DNA of 64,000 nucleotides from Breviolum minutum Mf 1.05b.01 (Eukaryota > Sar > Dinophyceae > Suessiales > Symbiodiniaceae), in the NCBI GenBank assembly GCA_000507305.1, contig DF240838.1, positions 9,155-73,154 on the forward strand, written 5' to 3'. How positions within the stretch are numbered: position 1 is the stretch's first letter; the number at the start of each line of letters is the position of its first letter. Made by a program: the position numbers and the translations under genes. Under the pieces are notes generated by a model. It saw nothing but the letters and a program-made list of their open reading frames with translations, made no database searches and was not told the origin of the DNA. Shown piece after piece: positions 44,491 to 55,600 of the stretch.

Positions 44491-44861
44491 CTGTTGGAAG
44501 TGAAATCATATCCAAGAAATGCGGCAGTGTTAAAACGCTGGGGTACAGTTTGCAGTACGTCAGGACCTAAGCATTGAAGATTGGACGATTCTATACCAGG
44601 ACCATGCACATGGCTCACATCTGACTTAGTGCCGGTGAACAGCTTTGGAAGCCATGTGTGACTGGACTCTAAGTGCAGAACTCTTTTAAATTAAAGGCCG
44701 ATCACGAACCAAAAGAAAATGTCATCACTCATCTCTTGATATCATTCAACCTGAACTTCCAAACTGACTGTAAAATACATCAAACAAACAATATCAAATA
44801 ATACCAACTAGCCAAACGTTTGTGCTAGAAACAAATCTCCAAACCAAGAGGGACTTTGTAC

Positions 44862-44948
44862 TTTGTACCGGCTGCATGCCACCCTCGCCTCACAAAGTGC
44901 CTCCGCATAGGTGTAATACGAATCGCTACGGAAGGCCATTGTGGGAAG
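44862..44948 (-). CDS. Exon, unknown protein
   Basis: A ACCCGCAAG acceptor and an AAA|GTACAA donor bound 87 nt reading MAFRSDSYYTYAEALCEAR. Other frames on both strands are open, so confidence is moderate. Confidence 0.45.
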
Positions 44949-45404
44949 CTTGCGGGTTCCGGGAGGATCCGAAAGATGGTCGCAACGCGGGGAGATCTAC
45001 AAATCTTTCGTTGAGCCCAAACTGCCCAAATGGAAATAACTGCCCAAACTGTATTCAGAATTCATCCTTCCTTCGACACTGCGCTTTTCCTGGACTGATG
45101 GAAATTCAAATATATATGATCTGAAAACACAAAACATCACAAAACCGCACGAGGTCATTAAGATCAAATATTATAGTAAGGGTGTTAATTCAGAGCGGTT
45201 AGGGCACTGATTGTTTAAATCTAAATCACTTGTCATGAATCCTCCCAAAAAAAAATATAGTATTATATAGATGACATTCACCACCTTCGAAAACTACCAA
45301 TCAGCCGTTGCCACAAAGCTAACTTTACAATTATATGCACAACGTTCCTCATCCTCACGTGTCATCAGCAATATGAAATATTCACCATATCTAAAAATCA
45401 GAAA

Positions 45405-45538
45405 GCGGCTCCTTGAGAAATCAGCCACTGCACATTGTCGCTCTGACCACTCTCGGCTGCATAGTGCATCGCTGTGCGTTTTCGAGCATCCGTCAACTCC
45501 AGAGGTGCCTCCGTGCGACGATTATAGCGATCCGATAA
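45405..45538 (-). CDS. Ankyrin-repeat exon
   Basis: After an ATCAAG acceptor the frame reads TEAPLELTDARKRTAMHYA and AESGQSDNVQWLISQGA. TAMHYAAESG...VQWLISQGA is a canonical ankyrin repeat. Downstream end of the clear ankyrin series. Confidence 0.75.
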
Positions 45539-45816
45539 CTTGATGAAACAGTAACATGATGCAAAATAAAGCTGGACTTCCATGCTACACGCTGTTTGAA
45601 ACTGGACTTGTGACGGTTCTTCAGCAAGTATGCAATGAGGAATTAAGTCAGAATGCAATTAATCAATCCTCATGAAGTATATCATATCATAAATGAAGGC
45701 ATACAAGAGCTACCAACTGTATATACAGTGCGCTCATTAGGTGCAGAAATGATTCTATACTTTTAAAGGTCCAACATTTGCATGTATACCTAGAAGCATG
45801 CAAAGAAGAAATTCAC

Positions 45817-45926
45817 GCCTTCGAGACCTGCGCCACTTTCTGCAAGGTTCCAGAGGCTGTCGAACCTTCAAGTCCGGCCACCTTGGTCCGTCTTGTCATA
45901 TAGAAATCCAACAGGCCAAAGTTTGC
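45817..45926 (-). CDS. Ankyrin-like exon
   Basis: A CTGGCAG acceptor and an AGGC|GTGAAT donor bound 110 nt reading ANFGLLDFYMTRRTKVAG and LEGSTASGTLQKVAQ. GSTASGTL sits where G-TPLHLAA is expected. Confidence 0.55.
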
Positions 45927-46030
45927 CTGCCAGATTCATGTTTCAATTTGTGTAAAACCAATGATATGCCAATCATCACCGTGACGCCGTGCCATGAGCT
46001 TAGACACACTTGCCGGTCAGGCTCAAAAAC

Positions 46031-46111
46031 CCCTGAGGTGTCGACCGTGTGCCAGGGCCAAGCCCCTTGACTGTCTAAAGCAGCAAGGTCCACATTCAAC
46101 AAGACGAGCTC
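46031..46111 (-). CDS. Ankyrin-like exon
   Basis: After a TTTTCGAG acceptor the frame reads ELVLLNVDLAALDSQGAWP and WHTVDTS before GTTTTTG. L-L-x-x-x-x-D-x-x-A-x-D-x-x-G-x-x-P is the ankyrin loop and the start of the next repeat. Confidence 0.6.
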
Positions 46112-46469
46112 CTCGAAAACACATGACCAGTGCGGGTTGACAACGAAGAAAAGGATTTTTTTTGCAAACAAATATTTCGCATTTTCCTACGATCAAAAAT
46201 GGTGAAAATGCCATTCCCATTCTATGTCCGTGTTGTTCTGACATCACGCTGGTCATGTTACGTAAAGATCTGTAAGCGTAAGCATAGGCGTTGCGATATT
46301 GAAGTGGCCATCTACCGGAACCCTAAGAGGTGATGGTGCAGTCACCATAGGCATAGACGGGCCACAAACATACAACTTGATGTGCTAAAACGGATCGGTC
46401 GGAGTAAAGCAAAGCTGTTCATTTGTATAGCCAATTTTGAAAAATATGTAAAAGACATTCACTGATATT

Positions 46470-46590
46470 GGGGTCATACTGTTGATGGAAGAAATCCTGC
46501 ACCACCCGTTTTTGTACACATGAAACCCTATAGACAAATTGCATATTCTAGCCGGATTCCTTCCATCAACAGGATCGCACTTTCGAGCGA
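46470..46590. repeat. Inverted pair of a dispersed repeat
   Basis: TGTTGATGGAAGAAATCCTG at about 46479 is matched in reverse complement by TGTTGATGGAAGGAATCCGG at about 46552-46572. A third relative is near 30722. The minus frame through it (GRNPARI) follows the repeat. Confidence 0.6.
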
Positions 46591-47272
46591 CTTCTGCCTC
46601 GATCTCGAATCCCTGTCCTCTAGCAAAGCCAAATCTGCATTCCTTACGGCATGGCCATGGAATGTGAATCACAATATTTCGCCTGAAATAAGGTAAGGGG
46701 CTGATAAGTGACCCCATGTCTTTTTTGCATTGTGAGTTTGCAACGCAAAGGGGGACTGAGAAGACCTGGGCCTGCACGAAACCGATCTCCTGAAATAAAG
46801 CATATTCACAGTTATTCCCCTATACAACAAACTATAAGACTATCAATATACAGTAGTTGGAAAATGTCACTTGATGTCACTAGGATTTGGGAAGCAGAGT
46901 GGATATTGGGCTTGCTTTCAAATGGACATGTAATATACCACCGCGGCCATACCTGGTATACCTGGTTTACCTGGCCAATGCCAAAGCTTTCCTGGCAAAA
47001 TCTAGAAACATGGAAGGAGATGAACGAAATTAAATACTGCAATTTTTGCTAATTATGAACATCACACTATTAAACTATACTGAAATACAATATTTACCAG
47101 GGATATATTTGGGAACCTGTACTGTACCTCCAAGCAAATCCTTTCGGAAATAAACAGGAAAGCGACAACAAAAGGTACCTTGTCTATCATACCTCCCTTT
47201 CCAGGTTGTTTGCATCTTCCGAAATCTTCGAAAGGATCTTCAGGAAATCTCATGAAATCTAGCTTCAAAAAC

Positions 47273-47375
47273 CCAAGCATCAAATGGGCCAACGTCTCTC
47301 CAGCGTTGTTGGCACTTTTGGCCGCCGTGCTGGCAACATTGGAATCTGTCAGGAGATGCAGGTTGCCGAATGGGG
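47273..47375 (-). CDS. Ankyrin-repeat exon
   Basis: A CCGTAAGCAG acceptor and a CTTGG|GTTTTT donor bound 103 nt reading FGNLHLLTDSNVASTAAKS and ANNAGETLAHLML. ANNAGETLAHL is the ankyrin N-x-x-G-x-T-x-L-H start. Confidence 0.7.
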
Positions 47376-47602
47376 CTGCTTACGGTTTCAGAAGAATTGA
47401 GACCGCCAAGCTGTATCAGCCAAGTACTATTATAGAAAACACTAGAAAACATTTTAGAACATATTTCGCGCACTTCAATTTCGAAAATTTTGTGAATATC
47501 TTATACATCTTCGTGTATGTGTACATTCTGATGCATCTGAGATGCAAAGGTAACGGAAATTCTCTAAACCTAATCTCTCCGAAACAACAACCCTTGATGC
47601 AC

Positions 47603-47697
47603 CTTGGCTTTTGGCCAAGTTCAAAACTTGCAATGCCTCCACAGTTCGCTGTTGCAGGGCAAAATTCACAATCGCCAGAATGGCGCACAAACTCATT
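47603..47697 (-). CDS. Ankyrin-like exon
   Basis: An AATCTTCAG acceptor and a GCCAAG|GTGCAT donor bound 95 nt reading LCAILAIVNFALQQRTVEA and LQVLNLAKSQ. It matches helix 1 and helix 2 of an ankyrin repeat. Confidence 0.6.
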
Positions 47698-47864
47698 CTG
47701 AAGATTCATCGGTCTTTAGGTGATATCTTCTATTCTATGAGGTCTATGTTTGATGAAAGGTGAAAAGCAATCCTATGATCAAGGGACTCAGGGAACCGGA
47801 ATGAATCAGAATCTGAGCGCTTAAAGGAAGGAACGATTGTGCATGGCAGTGTCCCATGTTGCGC

Positions 47865-47986
47865 CTCTGCAAAGCGACGGGAGCGCAGTGCTCGATGCAA
47901 TGGCAGATCGCCAACAGCATCACGCAGGAGCAACTGGTGGAGCACCTTGGGGGGTGGTTTTTGCTGGGCTAGCTTTGAGGGAACAC
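47865..47986 (-). CDS. Ankyrin-repeat exon
   Basis: A AGATATCAG acceptor and a GC donor (AGAG|GCGCAA) bound 122 nt reading SKLAQQKPPPKVLHQLLLR and DAVGDLPLHRALRSRRFAE. GDLPLHRAL is the G-TPLHLAA signature. Confidence 0.7.
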
Positions 47987-48321
47987 CTGATATCTCATGG
48001 AGTTTTAGATCTATATGACCTTACTTTTCACTCGAAATGAATGTGTGCTTCTTTCAGTCAAGCACTCTGAAATTCTCCAAGCTTTCCATGCGAACAGGCC
48101 TAGCAAATATGATCTTCTGTTATTTGCAACATGTGGGTGTGCATGCACAAGCATTTTTAGATTAACTCAGAAGTAGTTCATGGAAAAAATAGCAAACGGG
48201 AAACAATTTCAGAAGATGTCATTGTCGCATCTTGAAAAGTTCTGATTGAATCATGACTGGATCCAAACTGGCCGACTTCGAAATTCCAGACTGTCTCACT
48301 GGGTTCCCCTTCCATGCTCAC

Positions 48322-48387
48322 CGGTAAATCGACTGCGACTTGACGAAGCAAAGGCCATGAAGCAGCATGATGTAACAGTGAGAGGCC
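48322..48387 (-). CDS. Ankyrin-repeat exon
   Basis: A GATCCACCAG acceptor and an ACCG|GTGAGC donor bound exactly 22 codons reading GLSLLHHAASWPLLRQVAV. GLSLLHHAA is an ankyrin helix 1. Both splice signals are excellent. Confidence 0.75.
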
Positions 48388-48930
48388 CTGGTGGATCAAA
48401 TCAGTCAGAATTGAAAAACTCATCAGATCTAGTGTGCCATGCTGCTACAACACTCTCCAAGTGAATCCAAATGAATGCAAGGAGTCTCATCCCTATTGCT
48501 GCATCTTAGGGAACACACACTATCACCCACAAAGGCACACATGAGTTCCCATGAGCTCACTTGCCGTGCCTCATTCATAACAGTCATACTACACAGACTA
48601 TCATGTACGCATACTTAAAGACGTGGTGTCAACTCAATGTCCACCTGGTTGTCCACCACCGAGCGGTTGGCACCAAAACCCATCAATGTCCTGGCCATCC
48701 CCACAACCGATTTTGAGATTTTGGAGGTTGGAAAAGTGCTGCAAAGATCATCACTAGTCACTTGTCAATCAAAATTTGACTTCTTCATAGAACGACAAAA
48801 CTCCTAATGCTTTAACATTTAGTCCTATGATGTCATATGCATTCATATGCCATACAGTCCAAAATTAGGATTCAATCAGGTTTTCAGAACACGTTTTACC
48901 CAAACGGCCTCTTGCAACCCTTTCTGGCAC

Positions 48931-48982
48931 CTTGTGATCTTTGCAAGGCCGCGACTAGCTGCAGCCAGCAAAGGAGTGAAGC
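48931..48982 (-). CDS. Ankyrin-repeat micro-exon
   Basis: A GAGGTTCAG acceptor and an ACAAG|GTGCCA donor bound 52 nt reading FTPLLAAASRGLAKI, the core of one ankyrin repeat. Most upstream member of the series that I can see. Confidence 0.65.
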
Positions 48983-49703
48983 CTGAACCTCAGCATTGAA
49001 GTGGTTTTTAAGCAATTTCTTGGTGCGTTGTCTGGTGTACGTTTCTGGCTGGCATTTTTTGGAACCATCCCTAATCACCCTAATCTAAAGTGGCATTCGC
49101 TGCAGGTCTTGATCCCTGAAACAACAAGATGTCTTGCCTTTAATTTTACAAGTGTTCAAACCAAGCCTCAAATCAATTGGGGAGCAACCCACAGGAGCCC
49201 AAAATGTGCTTCATAAAAGGATATAAGGTAGAACTGTAGAACATAAAGTTTGAATTGATCTGCTTTGTTTTTAAACTAAATGAAATTGAAATGGAAGTGA
49301 GTATGTACCGAAGTCACTACAAGAGGAAGGGGAAAGGGAAAGAACAGGAAATGAAAAGAGCAAATCAAGCAAAAGCAATTCCGAATAAACTGTAACCAAT
49401 ACGTCATCAGTTGAATTTCAAACCCAATGCAGCAATACAAATTCAGTTGAAAAACTGTCGTTTATTATCCCTGCATTGGTTGTGTGGGTGTTTTAATCAC
49501 TTTCCAACATTAACAGTGGGCATGCCAGATCTGAGATGATCAAAAATGACAGGAACAAGAAGCAGCTTTGACGGATGACAATGGTGCTGACATTTATTTG
49601 ATAGCATACAATGCCCGCATGCAAGACTCCAGTCTCTCCCACCACTCACCCTAAATCTGCACACTCCATATCAGCTGCACTCATATTCGAGTCCGTGTCT
49701 GTT
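48983..49703. other. Intergenic or intron, no supported gene
   Basis: AT-rich sequence between the ankyrin exons and the downstream end of the MurE-like gene. No coding frame stands out. Confidence 0.35.
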
Positions 49704-52380
49704 CTACAAACATTCGTGCATCTTCCCATCAGAGGTGATTTCAATACCATAAGACCAATGTAAAGATTGTCCCGGGAGAAGGAACTTTTTCCCCCCTTTG
49801 GATTGCAGCCATGGTGGATTTGTTGCTCTCTCACCATCTTTGCCATCTTCGCCAAACTCTTCCGGCAGGCGTAAGGCCTCAGTCAAGAGACGGCCATCGG
49901 AGAAGAGCCATGACTTCACCTCTCCAGACTCATCCGTGGCCTCGTAGGAATCACCCATGGAACTGCCGAAAAGCAAGGTCACATTGGGATGAGGGCTCAT
50001 GGTAGCCAGCTTGATGGCATCAGCACGATCAACCACCACGAAGATCTCTGCAGCAGGCATTTGGTTCCAACTTCGAAATCCTCTTATAGCTTCCAGCACA
50101 TCTTCGATGACTTGCATAGGTGGCTCCACACCAGGACTTGCCGATGTCAGAACGATCCTATCACAACATTCTGCCAATGCCCAAGCAAATTTTGCCCGAT
50201 CACCTCTTGAGACTTCTCCATCACATCCAAAAACCACCGTTACGTTGGCCTTTGGATCCTTCACATCTTCCATGACCTTCAAAACTTCTTTCACTTCCTC
50301 AGAGGATGATGCTTCATGTAAAATTCCTATTCCTTTTCCACCTCGTAGCAGCTCCAAGGTTCCTGGTGCAGATGCGATGGAAGCAGCACGTGCCAGGCAT
50401 TGCTGAAAAGCCTTGCTGTCAGCCATGTCCTGAATAAACTGGGCAGATGCGCACAAGGCTGCTGTAACAGCCTTGGGACTGGAAGGTCCCCAGTAAGGCA
50501 ATGTCAACTTCTCCTCTATGCCAAGACCCGTCAATTCCAACTCTAAACCTTCACAAGAGACGGAGGTGAATTTTGCATGTAGGTTCCTACCATTGACCTC
50601 TACCTTTTGCGGCTTCTCAACTATTGATTCTTCTCGGCGCAACTCAGTCAGCAACAGTTCCAAGAGTTCCTGTTTCGTAGAGCTGGTAGAACTAGCTTCA
50701 ACTCCTCGAGCTGTAAGCTCTTCAAGGACCTCGTTCTTGGTGAGATTCGAGTAGTCCTCTAAGAGGTCTTGGTCTTTGTCAACTTCCAAGACTTCATAGC
50801 TATAGCTTGCCTGCACAGCGGGAGTGGGAATCAGTGGAATCTGTGTTTCAAACATGGATCGAGTTGTTACATCTGTAATGCTTTCATGTGCTTCCCATCA
50901 CTTCCCATCCCTATGGCCCCCCCTGTCCAGCCTGTGGCTTTCCTTTCGTGGCTGTCGCGTTCTGTGGTCTAATGATCCTTTCAGAGCTTGGAAAATCACC
51001 ATCTTCCAAGTGAAGCACAAGATCAAAATCTAAGTGGTCGAAACTGCCAGGTCGGAGCACTTGACAAACACAAACATCCAGCTCCGCATCCTGCATGGCA
51101 CACAGTATCTCCTCAACTGCGCAAGCTGTGAGTCTTCCACAAATGCCAAGGTTGCTTTGGGCTATCATGGAAAAGCGATCGTTGATAAAGCCTGTCTTTG
51201 AGGCTCCAACAGACATTTCAAGCATCTTGAACAAAAGCCAGGATGCACTTCGGACTTCTAAATCATTTTGACCCACCACCGCAATCTTCCTCACTTCTCT
51301 GTTCGAGGATCCCAGAAATGCGCGCACCAATTGTAGGGACACTGCTTCCTGACGTTCAGTCTTTGGCAGAATCACGGTGGCTTTTAGATTTGTCCCATGG
51401 AAATCCTGAAAGCTCTTCTCGAGCAAAGCCTTCCACTTCTTATGGCTGTCGGCCAAGAACACCACTGCAGAGATGCCTTGGGCATCAGCTTCAGAGAAGA
51501 TTCGCATCAAAAACTCATCATCAAGGTCATCAGCATCCACCTCTACCAACAACGCATCCTGAGGCCTTGCTCTCTCAATAACATCCACAACACCTCTGAT
51601 TGACGTAGTTGATTCACCAAGTACATGAGATGATAGTCCTTCGAGTCGCTCCACTATTTCCAAGAGTTTCATTTCTTTAGGCGAAGCTTTGGTTTTTGTC
51701 GAAAATAGCTCCGATTCAGCAAGGCCCAAAGGTCGACCCTGGCAGCTTTGTTCAACTGCTTCTAGTACGGGGTAACGAGCATTCTGAGCATTGGGGGACG
51801 AATCCGATTCACTTGGAGGCAAAGGCCAGGCTGTGCTTGTTCTGTCGATATGTCCAGTTTTCTCCAGCATAGTGGTGATTTTGTCCACTTCTTCAGAGAA
51901 ACCTGCGGGAGCTTCCTGCTCCCCTCGGCAGATTTCAAGACTTTTTGCTTGAATATCAACAAAGTCATTCTTGTCCTGTTGAAGACTGCTGACCAGAGCT
52001 TGTTTTACCTGGTCATCAAGATCAGAATCACTGATCAAATTCTCCAAGTCATTAATGGCTGTCAGCCCTGCTGGGTGCGATTTTGCGGGCAATTCATATG
52101 CTTGGCCACAGGCCGACAAAATGCTTTCCGCTTTCCGCAGCTGGGCCGCGATGCGCCGCGCCGCCTGCTCCACGCGCTCCGGCGAACTTGGCACCTCCGA
52201 GGCTTCGGCCTGGCGCCGCGCGACGCGGGGCACCAGCCGTGCAGCCAGGGCCACGGCCACGACGGCACCGTGCTTTCGGCACCAGCCACCGGAGCCACCG
52301 GCCGGAGATGGCCTCAGATGGAGATGGCCAAAAGGGACTCGCCATGCCAAAGGCTGGCCAGGTGCTGGCCATTGAAGCAT
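49704..52380 (-). CDS. MurE-ligase-like protein, catalytically degenerate, SAP-like insertion
   Basis: Two exons (52380-50932 and 50810-49704) join in phase 0 into 851 residues. Residues 1-60 are basic with a hydrophobic stretch (AVVAVALAARLV), as in an N-terminal targeting sequence. About 260-340 resemble MurE domain 1. 365-460 resemble the central ATP domain, but the P-loop (GTNGKT in MurE) is GQNDLEV. About 500-540 look like a SAP motif (LTKNEVLEELTARGV). 570-800 resemble the rest: LPYWGPSSPKAVTAAL, VVFGCDGEVSRGDR (MurE G-G-R-D-x-x-K-R), TSASPGVEPP (DNPR-x-E-x-P) and FGSSMGDSYE (GKGHE). Real MurE (about 500 aa) adds diaminopimelate or lysine to UDP-MurNAc dipeptide; this protein has lost those residues and is probably structural. 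A MurE homologue is part of the plant plastid RNA polymerase complex, so a plastid role is plausible. A GTGAGAG at 49834 could end exon 2 earlier, with a further exon unseen. An in-frame TAG lies just upstream of the chosen Met. Confidence 0.75.
50811..50931 (-). other. GC-AG intron in the MurE-like gene
   Basis: 121 nt. Donor CCACAG|GCTGG, acceptor GTGCAG|GCAAGC. Splicing here keeps the frame (phase 0), removes a stop and restores the MurE domain order. CAGGC is repeated at both junctions. Slides within the repeat would give the same protein. Confidence 0.65.
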
Positions 52381-52883
52381 GCTTATGAACTAAAATGACC
52401 TAAAAATACTTTTAGTCGTTGCTACCTCCCAACACAAACTTGAAACCTCAGTGTTGGCTCATCAAAGTCTTGTCGGTCTGGGCTGCAAGAACTATATACT
52501 GGACACTTCAGCCGTCAACATGTGATAGTATGCTATCTGTTCGCGAGCTCTTACAAGGATGTATCATTATGTACTTGGCAGTATGTACCATACAGGCATA
52601 AATGCAAAGTTTATCAAGTTTTAAACAGTGCCCAGCACCAAATGGACCGAACATGCCATAAAACGATAAGAACGGCAGCTGCGGAACTGGTGTAACTCCC
52701 TGCATCTGTCCACCTGTGTGTGTAGAATCATGTAGACAAGAGACTTTTCGACTTTGACTATCTTGTGCAAGTGGTGAAAACATTAACATTAAGAATGAAC
52801 AGGACACTTGCTCTCCAAAACTTTCGAGCTCATCATTTACATCTCATCCTTTCAGAACCTGATTGCTCTGAAACATGGGAAAA
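52381..52883. other. Upstream region of the MurE-like gene
   Basis: No convincing coding frame. If the 52380 Met is the true start this holds its 5' leader and promoter; no TATA box or spliced-leader acceptor can be singled out. Confidence 0.3.
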
Positions 52884-52989
52884 TTATTTCATTTCCACGT
52901 CGTCTTGGCGGCCAGGATTTCTTTTCTGCCAGCACGGCACCGAATCGAGCTCTCGGCAGCTTTGCTGCGTCCAGCCGGATCGAAGGAAT
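52884..52989 (-). CDS. Putative exon, basic protein
   Basis: A GGGTAGTTAG acceptor opens a frame reading PSIRLDAAKLPRARFGAVL and AEKKSWPPRRRGNE. It could be an upstream exon of the MurE-like gene or the end of another gene. Confidence 0.5.
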
Positions 52990-54131
52990 CTAACTACCCC
53001 CAAGAACCACCGCTGGACATTGGCAGACACAGTGCAACGTGATACAACGTGAAAGCCGTTCATGGAGCCCACTGTATAAAAGCCAATGGTGGCAGGGAAG
53101 TAAAATGAACTCAGCAGGCTTTCTTAGTTCCAGTCAGTTCTATGTAGATTGCATATTGGCATATCGGCATACTAGTTCTGCAAATGAAGAATGCACAGAT
53201 CAAGCGATTTCCTTATACATTATGGCTGCCTGGACCCATCGTCCGTTTTCTGTTGTCCAGCAATGACCAAGGTGGGTGAAACAAAAACATGGTCTACAAA
53301 AAACATGGCTGCGACCCAAATCACCTTGCCATCCAAAGAGTAAAGCATGTTTGAGGATGTTGCACACTTACTTGAAGCTGTCAGTAGCCTGTTTCTATCG
53401 CTTGATGGTTTTCATGTCTGGCAAAATGTTTTAGATGCGCCGGCTCTGGCCCAACAAGAAACTTCCTGACGGTATGAGGCAGGCACCATGAGAAAGAACT
53501 CATTTGACTGAATCACATACATCGTTTTTCAGTCCATCCTGCTCACATCCCAATGGTATGATACAACGGAAAATTGTATGAAAGAGTCAAAGCATTGGAA
53601 ATGTCATGTTCGAATCCTGTTCCGAAGATTCCACGAACACTAACATTGAAGATCAATCACGCACCATTCCCATTGTTGATTTCTCAAAGGCATCCCACTG
53701 GATATCTCGTGCGGTGACATTAGTCATGTTGATTCTTTCATAGTCTTTCCAATACCTTCACCTCTCATCACTTCAGCAACCATCATGACCCGACAAAAAG
53801 AGCATCCATCGTCCATCATGCCCCCAACTTTCCAATCCGCGCCTTGGACTATCCACCATACATGAGCCTCAATAGGTCTAAGAAATTGTCCCCGCATCAC
53901 CCTGAAAAGACATAGCGTGACTGACTAAATGTTCGAGTTGTGTTCATATGAGGTTGACCAATGTGGAAATAACGGTTCATGTATACATATCGATAAACAT
54001 AATAAACCATCATTTGGTGTTGGGTTGTTGCATATTGACTTATTGATTTATTGATTTATTTGATTTTTTAAAAACTACATGCATCTCCATTCAAGATTTC
54101 TCTGAAGTGAATCAACGTTCAGTGCTCACTG
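52990..54131. other. Stretch without a supported exon
   Basis: No splice-bounded coding frame seen. A run of TTGATTTATTGATTTATT lies near 54039-54065. Confidence 0.3.
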
Positions 54132-54250
54132 CACAACAATGTAGAGTGCCAAGCAGCTGCTTTTTCATCTCCAAGATGTCCACACCCTTCTTCTCTGGGA
54201 ACTTCATGTCCCGCTTGCTGACCATTTCTTGGCGGCCGACAGGGCTACGG
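54132..54250 (-). CDS. Exon, charged unknown protein
   Basis: An ATTTTCACAG acceptor and a GCA|GTGAGC donor bound 119 nt reading PVGRQEMVSKRDMKFPEKK and GVDILEMKKQLLGTLH. It follows the 54302-54366 exon after a 51-nt intron in compatible phase. Confidence 0.65.
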
Positions 54251-54301
54251 CTGTGAAAATTGAGTTTCAGCAGCTTCGTGTCTAACATTGACATGTTTCA
54301 C

Positions 54302-54366
54302 CAATCTTCCATTGCCAAGGTATCTGCCAAGGGGATGACTGACAAGATGTGCCAGATCTGTCTGCT
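54302..54366 (-). CDS. Exon, unknown protein
   Basis: A CATACTGCAG acceptor and a GATTG|GTGAAA donor bound 65 nt reading RQIWHILSVIPLADTLAME. Joins in phase to the next exon. Confidence 0.6.
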
Positions 54367-54703
54367 CTGCAGTATGTTACCAAGGAAAGAGAATCCCCAT
54401 CCCCAACCACGGAAAGTCTTCAAACAATGCAACAAGACGGTTCAACAATCCTAGAAATGAGAAGTGGGTTCCTCCAAGACTACTTCCTCAGTGTAGTGTG
54501 CCCATAAACCACACATGAAATATTGTCATCGTCCAGTCCACCAAAGGTATACAAATTCAAATGTCATCCATTTTCCCACCACCTCTGAAAACATCCAAAG
54601 GCATCTAAGAACGCCAAGAATCTCCAGGTCCATGGATGATTCTGCCGGTGTGCATCAATGATACCTTGGGACCAATGCCAACCCATCTTCTCAAAAAGTT
54701 GGT

Positions 54704-54987
54704 TCAATTACGTGGGTGTATGAAGGTCAAGCAGTTGAAACGAGAATCGGTCAAACCAAGTGAAAGTGGAAATTTCCTTTGAAAGCTTAAGTTAGGTGGA
54801 TTGATTTCATTATTGGAACATTTTGGAACCTTCTTCAAGCGGTTGCATAGTATGATTTGAAAATGAAGACTTCTTTTGAGTTGTTGCCTTGTAGCATTGG
54901 CACGTTGTATCACTGACTCTTTCCTTAAGGTGCAACATTGCAAATCTCTTCCGCTGAGTTGCGATTCAGCTCCCGAAGTGGAATGTC
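54704..54987 (-). CDS. Putative exon, unknown protein
   Basis: A AAGTCGCAG acceptor opens a frame reading GAESQLSGRDLQCCTLRKE, SVIQRANATRQQLKRSLHF and LCNRLKKVPKCSNNEINPP to a stop at 54704. Mixed charge; the later part is AT-rich and may be intron. Confidence 0.5.
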
Positions 54988-55081
54988 CTGCGACTTGAAA
55001 AATCCATATGCGCACCGAATGTCATTCGAGATTTGCATGAAATCTTATGACTTATGACGGTTCTTATAACATGCTCCCAAG

Positions 55082-55293
55082 GAGAACAGCCAAAATTAGC
55101 TACTCATGCTGGTATAGCTGTCAAGAAAAAATCTTCTTCTCCTGCTCAAGTGCTGCAAAGTTCGGTCGATCTGTGGAGTAGCAATTCACCGAGAGGAAAC
55201 CGTAGTCCTCTTGATTTTCCTGAAACTCCTGGAGATCTGTTGGGCATTGGAGTGAGAACCCTGACTTTCAAGGATAAAAATGGAGAAATTTGA
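55082..55293 (+). CDS. Possible plus-strand terminal exon
   Basis: After a GCTCCCAAG acceptor the frame reads AQVLQSSVDLWSSNSPRG, RSPLDFPETPGDLLGIGV and RTLTFKDKNGEI before a TGA. Good protein character, opposite in strand to its neighbours. No family recognised. Confidence 0.45.
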
Positions 55294-55441
55294 TATTATG
55301 TGCTATTGCGTTCGTAAACAAATTCAACGATATTCTATAGTGTAAAACAACAACAATAATAATAATAATCTTACACCCTTTGGCCAACAAAATAGTACTT
55401 AAATGTAGTATTTAATACATACGCAACTCGCAGCTGTAATT

Positions 55442-55511
55442 TCAACCCATCGCCTGAAGTAGCCCATAGAGCTCAGGCAACCGTGGCCGTCGAAGCTCGC
55501 AAATCAAGCCA
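55442..55511 (-). CDS. Probable 3'-terminal exon, unknown protein
   Basis: A CATTGCCAG acceptor opens a frame reading GLICELRRPRLPELYGLL and QAMG, then a TGA (55444-55442). Probably closes the gene whose exons lie at 55.9-57.7 kb. Confidence 0.6.
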
Positions 55512-55552
55512 CTGGCAATGTTTGTTGATTGAGGCTTGGGGTGAAGGAGATA

Positions 55553-55600
55553 CAGGAGATACAAGAGAATGTGGGAGATACAAGAGAATGTGGGAGAGAT
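55553..55600. repeat. About 20-bp tandem repeat
   Basis: GAGATACAAGAGAATGTGG occurs twice in succession, preceded by a partial GAGATACAGGAGATAC. Confidence 0.8.

Noticed and set aside
46385-46777. 130-residue minus frame as a gene
   Set aside because: Its central part crosses the inverted dispersed repeat and no splice signals bound it.
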